Assembly: GCA_033856195.1 (NCBI GenBank)
Contig: JAWVFL010000047.1
Coordinates: forward strand, 1 to 5,231
Direction: 5' to 3'
Origin: VRUE01 sp033856195
GTDB lineage: Bacteria > Actinomycetota > Thermoleophilia > Solirubrobacterales > 70-9
Length of the DNA stretch: 5,231 nucleotides
The position numbers were made by a program, and so were the translations under genes. Positions within the stretch are counted from its first letter, which is position 1. Every line of letters begins with the position of its first letter. The notes beneath the pieces were generated by a model. The model made no database searches. It saw only the letters and a list, made by a program, of their open reading frames with translations, and was not told the origin of the DNA. Below are positions 1 through 4,539 of this stretch, one piece after another.

Positions 1-595
1 GACTTGCGACGCCCTCCAGCTCGTTCAGTTCCTCGTCGGTCATGTTGCCCGCGTTGTGGGCGCCGATCGCCTCGAAGATGTCGAGGATGGTGACGTCGCG
101 GCCGTGCCAGTGGCCGGGGGCGATCGAGCCGCCGTAGAGCACGACGGAGGGCACGTCGAGCCGGGCCAGGCCCATCGCGCAACCGGGAATCGTCTTGTCG
201 CAGGCGCAGAGGGCGACGATCGCGTCGAACTGGTAGCCGCGAGCCATCAGCTCGATCGAGTCGGCGATCACCTCGCGGCTGACCAGCGAGGCCTTCATCC
301 CCTGGGTGCCCATCGTCACCCCGTCGGAGACGGCGACGGTGTTGAACTCCATCGGCGTGCCGCCGGCGGCGCGCACGCCATCTTTGACGTGCTCGGCCAG
401 CGCCCGCAGGTGAAAGTTGCAGGGCATCGCCTCGGTCCAGGTGTTGGCGATCCCGATCGTCGGCCGGCTGAGGGCGTCGTCGTCGAAGCCGATCCCCTTC
501 ATGTAGGCGCGCGAATGGGCGCGGTCGGGGCCGTCGAAGACGGTCGCCGAGCGGGGACGAGGGAGCTTGGTCGCGGTGTCGCCGTTCGTGCTCAT
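1..595 (-). CDS. ilvD: Dihydroxy-acid dehydratase, N-terminal part (cut by the window edge)
   Basis: IlvD dehydrates 2,3-dihydroxy acids to 2-keto acids, the shared penultimate reaction of valine and isoleucine synthesis (and so a source for leucine and pantothenate), in the cytoplasm. The first 198 residues are visible. C59 in the stretch WTEAMPCNFHL is the expected first iron-sulfur ligand. SDGVTMGTQGMKASL (residues 90-104) carries the Mg-binding aspartate D91. CDKTIPG (132-138) is the family signature, with cluster ligand C132, Mg ligand D133 and K134, the lysine that is carbamylated in characterised members. YGGSIAPG and the LDIFEAIGAHNAG segment follow as in plant-type [2Fe-2S] enzymes. 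The frame is open at base 1, just before the expected GxCGGxxTANTM segment with the third cluster cysteine, so about two thirds of the protein lies outside. The ATG at 595 is the natural start: 13 bp separate it from the thiD stop and there is no Shine-Dalgarno, but a -10-like hexamer sits just upstream. Related sugar-acid dehydratases share the fold, but the motif spelling favours IlvD. Confidence 0.95.
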   Translation of the reverse strand, partial: MSTNGDTATKLPRPRSATVFDGPDRAHSRAYMKGIGFDDDALSRPTIGIANTWTEAMPCNFHLRALAEHVKDGVRAAGGTPMEFNTVAVSDGVTMGTQGMKASLVSREVIADSIELMARGYQFDAIVALCACDKTIPGCAMGLARLDVPSVVLYGGSIAPGHWHGRDVTILDIFEAIGAHNAGNMTDEELNELEGVAS

Positions 596-601
596 AGGAC
601 A

Positions 602-607
602 AATCTA
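602..607 (-). promoter_or_regulatory. Possible -10 element for leaderless ilvD transcription
   Basis: Read on the minus strand, TAGATT lies at -12 to -7 relative to the A of the ilvD ATG. It fits the actinobacterial TANNNT -10 pattern at the spacing expected if transcription starts on the start codon itself. It lies in the 13-bp thiD-ilvD gap, an AT-rich island in otherwise very GC-rich DNA, and there is no Shine-Dalgarno sequence. No good -35 is visible at the usual distance. This is inference from spacing; read-through from thiD could also supply ilvD. Confidence 0.4.
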
Positions 608-608
608 T

Positions 609-1433
609 TCATCGCGGCAGGTCCTCTTCCTCGTTGGCTCGCGTGCTGAGCTCGAAAACGTCGACCGGGCCAGGTCCCTTTCCGATCTCCCGCAGCCCGG
701 CGCCGACGGCCACGGCGGCGACCCGGCGGGCGGCCACGGCGGCCTGCAACGGTTCGGCGCCGCGGGCGAGGAACGCTGCCAGCGCCGAGGAGTGGGTGCA
801 GCCGGAGCCGTGGGCGGCGCCGGCGGGATGGCGTCGCCCCGGGATCTCCACCAGCTGCTCACCGTCGTAGAAGAGGTCGACCAGGTCATCGCTATGACCG
901 CCGGTAACGACCACGGCCTTGGGCCCGAGCGCGAATAGCTGCCGCACCAGGTCCTCCTGGCTCGCCTCCTCCGGCAGGCCGGTCAGCTCCCGCGCCTCGG
1001 GGATGTTCGGGGTGGCGACCGAGGTGAGCGGCAGCAGGCGGCCGAGCAGCGCACTGTGCGCGTCCCGATCGAGCAGCACGGTGCCGCTCTCGGAGACCAT
1101 CACCGGGTCGATTACCACGGGCGCGTCGCCGACCAGCGCCAGCGCCTCGACCACCGCCTCGACCGTCGCGGCCGTCCCCAGCATCCCGATCTTGATCGCG
1201 TCGACGCCGATGTCCTCGGCCACCGCGCGCACCTGCGCGACGATCATCTCCGGCGCGACCGCTTCCACCGCCTCGACCCCGACCGTGTTCTGCGCCGTGA
1301 TCGCGGTGATCGCCGTCATCCCGTGCACGCCGCAACGCGCGAACGCCTTCAGGTCGGCCTGGATCCCGGCACCGCCGCCGGAGTCCGAGCCGGCGATCGA
1401 GAGCACCGCGGGAATGGATTTCGAGGACTCCAC
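609..1433 (-). CDS. thiD: Hydroxymethylpyrimidine / phosphomethylpyrimidine kinase
   Basis: ThiD phosphorylates 4-amino-5-hydroxymethyl-2-methylpyrimidine and then its monophosphate with ATP, giving the pyrimidine diphosphate that is joined to the thiazole in thiamine synthesis. The 274-residue product has the usual length for a stand-alone ThiD of the ribokinase-like fold. Visible motifs in order are GSDSGGGAGIQADLKAF (15-31), MTAITAITAQNT (39-50) with the substrate-contacting glutamine Q48, KIGML (81-85), VIDPVMVSESG (107-117), TPNIPEARELTG (141-152), VVVTGGH (174-180) and HGSGCTHSSA (208-217). The last holds the anion-hole loop with conserved C212. The end, GKGPGPVDVFEL, is also typical. 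There is no fused ThiE or TenA domain. The start is GTG at 1433, the only start near the family N-terminus; an AGGG lies 8 bases upstream, partly inside the dprA stop. The gene follows dprA by 10 bp and precedes ilvD by 13 bp, so it is probably co-transcribed. No TPP riboswitch is visible upstream. Confidence 0.95.
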   Translation of the reverse strand: MESSKSIPAVLSIAGSDSGGGAGIQADLKAFARCGVHGMTAITAITAQNTVGVEAVEAVAPEMIVAQVRAVAEDIGVDAIKIGMLGTAATVEAVVEALALVGDAPVVIDPVMVSESGTVLLDRDAHSALLGRLLPLTSVATPNIPEARELTGLPEEASQEDLVRQLFALGPKAVVVTGGHSDDLVDLFYDGEQLVEIPGRRHPAGAAHGSGCTHSSALAAFLARGAEPLQAAVAARRVAAVAVGAGLREIGKGPGPVDVFELSTRANEEEDLPR

Positions 1434-1441
1434 ACGAGAGA

Positions 1442-1445
1442 CCCT
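1442..1445 (-). promoter_or_regulatory. Ribosome binding site of thiD overlapping the dprA stop codon
   Basis: AGGG on the minus strand lies 8 bases before the GTG start of thiD and shares bases with the TAG stop of dprA (1446-1444). The arrangement supports the GTG at 1433 as the start and suggests that thiD translation is coupled to termination on dprA. Confidence 0.5.
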
Positions 1446-2565
1446 AGATGGCGTGCCGTCCGGCCAGCAGGGTGCGGGAGTACGTCCCCATCGGCGAACA
1501 GGTGACGTAGCCGAGGGCCTCGAGCCGGGCGAGGGCGGCGGCGGTGTCGGGGCCGGGCAGGCCGAGGGTGGCGGCGACGCCGTCGCAGGTGCCCTCGCCG
1601 GACTCGACCGCGAGCAGGACGGTGGCGAGGGCAGGATCGAGCGGCGGGCCGACGCGGCCGATCCGGTCGGCGCCGGGGCCGAGCATCGCATCGAGCACGT
1701 CCTGGGCGTCGCGGACCAGGCAGGCGCCGCCGGAGAGCAGGTTGTTCGGGCCGGCCGAGGCGCGCGAGGTGACGGGGCCGGGGACCGCTCCGATGTCACG
1801 ACCGAGATCGGCGGCGAGATCGGTGGTGATCAATGAGCCCGAGCGGGTCGCCGCCTCGACGACCACCGTCATTCCGCCGAGGGCGGCCATGATCCGGTTG
1901 CGGGCGGGGAAGGTCCAACGCCAGGGCGGCGAGGCCGGCGGCAGCTCCGAGATCACGAGGCCCTGTTCGCAGATCCGCCGCCAGAGCGACCGGTGGGCTG
2001 CGGGATACGCGGTGTCGGGGCCGCAGCCGAGGACGGCGATCGTGCGGCCGCCGGCATCGAGGGCACCGCGGTGGGAGCAGGCATCGATGCCGAAGGCGAG
2101 GCCGCTGACGACGACCATCCCGGCGCCGGCGAGCTCGCGGCCGAGATCGCGGGCGACCTCCCGCCCATACGAGGTGGCCCGGCGGGCGCCGACGATCGTC
2201 ACCGTCCCGAACGGCTCGAGGCCGTCGAGCAGGGCGGGGTCGCCGCGGCCGATCAAGGCCCAGGGAGCGTCAGCGGCGTCACGCAGCGGAGCCGGGTAGA
2301 GGTCGCCGTGACGGCAGCAGGCCCAGCACTGTGCCGCCAGCAGCTCTTCGTCGAGATGGCGCTCCGATATCGCCTCGATGCGGGCGATCAGCTGCTCCGC
2401 GACCTTCGGCGCCGCCACCTCGACCAGATCCTCGTTGGGGAGCCGCAACAGTTCCGGCGAGCGCGAGCCGGGCGCACCGGTCGCGATCTTCTCGATATAG
2501 GGGCCCAGCGACGAGAGCAGCCAGGAGCGGCGCAGGCATTCCGGACAGGCACGTGGCTCAACCAC
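1444..2565 (-). CDS. dprA: DNA-processing protein DprA (Smf), RecA loader in transformation
   Basis: DprA binds incoming single-stranded DNA in the cytoplasm during natural transformation and loads RecA on it. The 373-residue product has the family's Rossmann-like domain: TVTIVGARRATSYG (121-134), VVSGLAFGIDACSHRGAL (152-169), TIAVLGCGPDTAYP (175-188), then SELPP (206-210), FPARNRIMAALGG (219-231), VVEAATRSGSLITT (235-248) and VPGPV (261-265). A C-terminal winged-helix-like segment (about 315-365) ends in ARLEALGYV. The N-terminus carries CPEC (residues 7-10) and a second cysteine cluster, CWACC (80-84), before the usual RHGDLYPAPL stretch; the two CxxC pairs could bind zinc. The start is GTG at 2565, because GGAGG lies exactly 7 bases upstream; this beats the in-frame ATG at 2613, which has no such site. 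The gene overlaps the comM stop by 8 bp and precedes thiD by 10 bp. The pairing with comM supports a role in transformation. Confidence 0.95.
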   Translation of the reverse strand: MVEPRACPECLRRSWLLSSLGPYIEKIATGAPGSRSPELLRLPNEDLVEVAAPKVAEQLIARIEAISERHLDEELLAAQCWACCRHGDLYPAPLRDAADAPWALIGRGDPALLDGLEPFGTVTIVGARRATSYGREVARDLGRELAGAGMVVVSGLAFGIDACSHRGALDAGGRTIAVLGCGPDTAYPAAHRSLWRRICEQGLVISELPPASPPWRWTFPARNRIMAALGGMTVVVEAATRSGSLITTDLAADLGRDIGAVPGPVTSRASAGPNNLLSGGACLVRDAQDVLDAMLGPGADRIGRVGPPLDPALATVLLAVESGEGTCDGVAATLGLPGPDTAAALARLEALGYVTCSPMGTYSRTLLAGRHAI

Positions 2566-4054
2566 GGTCCCGCCTCCGCAACTGCAGCGCCTGGGCCATC
2601 TGCTCCTGCCCAATCGTCTCGGTGTCAGCCAGGTCGGCGATCGTCTGCGCCAGCCGCAGCGCCCGGTCGTGGGCGCGGCCGCTGAGCCGCTGGCGCGCGT
2701 AGAGCTCCGCCAGCAGCGCTCCGGCCTGCGGCTCCAAGGGGCACTCGCGCGCCTCGCCCGGGGTCATCTCGGCGTTGCAGCGACCCGGGCCGAGGCGGCG
2801 CCCCTGGCGCTCCCGCGCCGCCGCAACCCGCTCCCTCACCGCCGCCGACGGCTCGCCGGGCGCGCCGCCGATGTCGGCGGCGCTGGGCTGGCGAACGGCG
2901 GCGAGGATGTCGATGCGGTCGGCCAGGGCGCCGCTGAGGCGACCTTGGTAGCGCTGCACCGCGACCGGCGCGCAGCTGCAGTCCGGGTCGGCTTCGCCGC
3001 GGCCACAGGGGCACGGGTTGGCGGCCGCGACGAGCATGAACCGGCAGGGCAGGCTGCTGCGGCCGCCGGCGCGGGCGATCGAGACCTCGCCCGACTCCAG
3101 CGGCGCCCGCAGCGCCTCGAGGGCGTCGCGGCGAAACTCGCAGAGCTCATCGAGAAAGAGGACGCCGCGGTGGGCGAGGGTCGCCTCGCCGGGGCGGGGC
3201 GGCGTTCCGCCACCGATCAGACCAGCGGCGCTGATCGTGTGGTGGGGTGAGCGAAACGGCCGGCCACCTCCTCGCGCCCCGGCCAGGCGCCCACAGGCGC
3301 TGGCGATCCGAGCCACCTCGAGCGCCTCGACGGTCGCCAGCGGCGGCAGGATCGAAGGCAGCCGGCTGGCAGCGAGCGACTTGCCGGCGCCGGGCGGGCC
3401 GATCATCAGCAGGCTGTGGCCGCCGGCCGCGGCCACCTCGAGCGCGTGGCGGAGATGAGGCTGCCCGCGAAGATCGGCCAGGTCGGGGCGTCCGGCGCCC
3501 TCCCCGATCTCCAGCGACATCGGATCCGGCCGCACCGGCTCCCACTCGCCGGCCGCCAAGGCCGGTAGGCGACCGAGGCTGTCGAGGGAGATCACGTCTA
3601 TCCCACTCGCCAGCGCCGCCTCGGGCCCGTTCTCCTCCGGCAGGACGATCGCCTCCGCCCCACCCTCCCGGGCAGCCTCGGCAATCGCCAGAGCGCCGTG
3701 GATCGGCCGCGTCGTCCCATCCAGCGCCAGCTCGCCTGCCAGGGCGACCCGCGAAAGCGACTCCCACTCGAGCTGGCCGGAGGCGCTCAGCAGCGCCGCG
3801 GCGATCGCCAGGTCCATCCCAGGCCCGACCTTGCGCAGGCTGGCGGGAGCGAGGTTGACGACGATCCGCCGCAGCGGGAACTCGTAGCCACAGTTGACCA
3901 GCGCCGCCCGCACCCGCTCGCGCGCCTCGCGCACGGCGGTGTCAGGCAGGCCGACGATCGCGAATCCCGGCAGGCCGCGGTGGACGTCGACCTCGACCCG
4001 CACCGGGCGAGCGGCGATGCCGTCGAGCGTGAAGGTTCTGGCCGTGGCGAGCAC
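2558..4054 (-). CDS. comM: ComM/YifB family AAA+ ATPase (Mg-chelatase-like, MCM-type helicase)
   Basis: ComM is a ring-forming AAA+ helicase. In naturally transformable bacteria it drives branch migration of the recombination intermediate, extending integration of donor DNA. The 498-residue product matches the usual family length of about 500. The N-terminal ChlI/Lon-protease-like domain (about 1-170) contains VEVDVHRGLPGFAIVGLPDTAVREARERVRAAL (20-52) and VNLAPASLRKVGPGMDLAIA (66-85). It lacks an obvious Lon-type serine-lysine protease signature. The AAA+ module has Walker A GPPGAGKS (219-226), FRSPHHTIS (267-275), Walker B VLFLDEL (298-304), NPCPCG with a later CSC (C348, C350, C359, C361, likely a zinc site) and LSGALADRIDI (373-383) with the arginine-finger region. 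LSGRAHDRALRLAQTIADL in the last 45 residues is the Mg-chelatase C-terminal helix bundle. The start is GTG at 4054, giving the canonical VLATARTFTLDGI beginning; no ATG or GTG closer to the family N-terminus exists and there is no Shine-Dalgarno. It heads the comM-dprA-thiD-ilvD run, diverging from yraN. Confidence 0.95.
   Translation of the reverse strand: MLATARTFTLDGIAARPVRVEVDVHRGLPGFAIVGLPDTAVREARERVRAALVNCGYEFPLRRIVVNLAPASLRKVGPGMDLAIAAALLSASGQLEWESLSRVALAGELALDGTTRPIHGALAIAEAAREGGAEAIVLPEENGPEAALASGIDVISLDSLGRLPALAAGEWEPVRPDPMSLEIGEGAGRPDLADLRGQPHLRHALEVAAAGGHSLLMIGPPGAGKSLAASRLPSILPPLATVEALEVARIASACGRLAGARGGGRPFRSPHHTISAAGLIGGGTPPRPGEATLAHRGVLFLDELCEFRRDALEALRAPLESGEVSIARAGGRSSLPCRFMLVAAANPCPCGRGEADPDCSCAPVAVQRYQGRLSGALADRIDILAAVRQPSAADIGGAPGEPSAAVRERVAAARERQGRRLGPGRCNAEMTPGEARECPLEPQAGALLAELYARQRLSGRAHDRALRLAQTIADLADTETIGQEQMAQALQLRRRDRG
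2573..2577 (-). promoter_or_regulatory. Strong Shine-Dalgarno of dprA inside the comM 3' end
   Basis: GGAGG on the minus strand, 7 bases before the GTG at 2565, is the best ribosome binding site in the window. It lies within the last codons of comM and decides the dprA start. With the 8-bp gene overlap it points to translational coupling of comM and dprA. Confidence 0.75.
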
Positions 4055-4061
4055 GCTGGCG

Positions 4062-4067
4062 ACGCTA
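4062..4067 (-). promoter_or_regulatory. Possible -10 element for leaderless comM transcription
   Basis: On the minus strand TAGCGT lies at -13 to -8 from the G of the comM GTG. It fits the TANNNT pattern at close to leaderless spacing, and comM has no Shine-Dalgarno. No -35 of good quality is visible. It would be the promoter at the head of the comM-dprA-thiD-ilvD run. The match is only three fixed bases, so chance is a real alternative. Confidence 0.3.
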
Positions 4068-4113
4068 TGGAGCGAGATCTCACACGTGGTCGGCAGATCG
4101 GAACTTCTCCGTG

Positions 4114-4144
4114 CCCGAGGTGGGGCGAGTTTCCCACCGCCGGG
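4114..4144. repeat. Imperfect inverted repeat upstream of yraN
   Basis: CCCG then GGTGGG (4114-4124) pair with CCCACC then CGGG (4133-4144) around an 8-base loop. There is a small 1-by-2 base internal bulge, giving ten paired bases. It ends 14 bases before the yraN ATG, so it could be a hairpin in the yraN leader or an operator in the shared promoter region. In DNA this GC-rich such stems also arise by chance. Confidence 0.35.
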
Positions 4145-4158
4145 TCCTTGGCCCTGAG

Positions 4159-4539
4159 ATGACCCACGCCCGCCTACGGACCGGCGCCCGTGCCGAGGAG
4201 TTGGTCGCCCGCCGCCTCGCCGCCGCCGGCTGGGAGATCGTCGAGCGCAACGCCCGCACCCGCTTCGGCGAGCTCGACATCGTCGCCCTCGACGGCCGAG
4301 CACTCGTATTCGTCGAGGTCAAGGCTGGCCGCGAGGGCAATCGGTTCGGTCCAGAGCGCCCGGTCCTCTCGGTCGACTGGCGAAAGCAGCTGCGCGTCCG
4401 CCGCCTCGCCACGGCCTGGATGGCGGAGCGCCGCGGCACCATCCCCAGCTACGAGGAGATCCGCTTCGACGCCGTCGGCGTCACCTTCAGTCGCGCCGGC
4501 GCAGTCACCGACGTCGAGCACATCGAGGCGGCCTTCTAG
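4159..4539 (+). CDS. yraN: YraN family protein (UPF0102), predicted PD-(D/E)xK nuclease fold
   Basis: This 126-residue protein belongs to the widespread UPF0102 family, resembling Holliday-junction resolvase and restriction-type nucleases. The cellular function is not settled; a role in DNA recombination or repair is usually inferred. The sequence begins with the family N-terminus TGARAEELVARRLAAAGWEI (8-27), followed by GELDIVALDG (37-46) and LVFVEVKAG (49-57). D40, E53 and K55 form the apparent PD-ExK site and E13 the conserved upstream acid. WRKQLRVRRLATAWM (74-88) and IRFDAVGVTF (101-110) complete the domain; length is typical. The ATG at 4159 is chosen because it lies directly before the conserved part. 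A GTG at 4111 would add 16 residues without family similarity. No Shine-Dalgarno is visible for either. It is the only plus-strand gene, lying between rnhB and comM, which it usually accompanies in the same orientation. Its TAG stop shares CTAG with the rnhB stop. Confidence 0.93.
   Translation: MTHARLRTGARAEELVARRLAAAGWEIVERNARTRFGELDIVALDGRALVFVEVKAGREGNRFGPERPVLSVDWRKQLRVRRLATAWMAERRGTIPSYEEIRFDAVGVTFSRAGAVTDVEHIEAAF

Larger units (their letters stand above)
4055..4158. other. Divergent intergenic region between comM and yraN
   Basis: These 104 bases separate two genes transcribed outward and must hold, or overlap, both promoters. Visible elements are the TAGCGT next to comM, the palindromes AGATCT (4075-4080) and CACGTG (4083-4088), an AGATC repeated 20 bases on (4075 and 4095), and an imperfect hairpin at 4114-4144. 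No confident promoter or Shine-Dalgarno serves yraN. If yraN began at the in-frame GTG at 4111 the gap would shrink to 56 bases. Confidence 0.6.

Noticed and set aside
1434..1799. Extension of the thiD frame upstream to 1799.
   Set aside because: That part reads dprA in the wrong frame as Pro/Ser/Ala-rich sequence. ThiD similarity begins just after the GTG at 1433.
919..1836. A long open plus-strand frame (305 codons) opposite thiD and dprA.
   Set aside because: It is antisense to two clear genes. Its product is low-complexity Ser/Ala/Thr-rich or Gly/Asp-rich with no family motif, as expected for shadow frames in very GC-rich DNA.
3247..3858. A 203-codon plus-strand open frame opposite comM, rich in Pro, Arg and Ala.
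   Set aside because: Composition is that of the complement of GC-rich coding DNA, and it lies wholly within the well-supported comM.
4099..4111. GAAC-containing short dyad in the comM/yraN region considered as an SOS (LexA) box.
   Set aside because: The actinobacterial box needs GAAC-N4-GTTC. The second half-site is absent, and the dyad is only a 4-bp stem.
4111..4158. GTG at 4111 as the yraN start.
   Set aside because: It adds 16 residues before the conserved N-terminus without a Shine-Dalgarno. The ATG at 4159 fits the family better, though the GTG cannot be fully excluded.
4154..4165. CTGAGATGACCC on the plus strand resembles the core of a TPP riboswitch (thi box), in a window containing thiD.
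   Set aside because: It overlaps the start of yraN, not thiD, and lies on the opposite strand to thiD. No ACCTGATCTGG-like partner segment follows, so the match is coincidental.
4055..4303. Extension of comM upstream to a start at 4303.
   Set aside because: The added residues are Arg-rich without similarity to the family and overlap the 5' half of yraN. The GTG at 4054 gives the canonical ComM N-terminus.
4174..4521. A 115-codon minus-strand open frame opposite yraN, which would restore the usual uniform gene direction.
   Set aside because: Its product is Asp/Ala/Gly-rich without recognisable motifs, whereas the plus strand reads all UPF0102 motifs in order.
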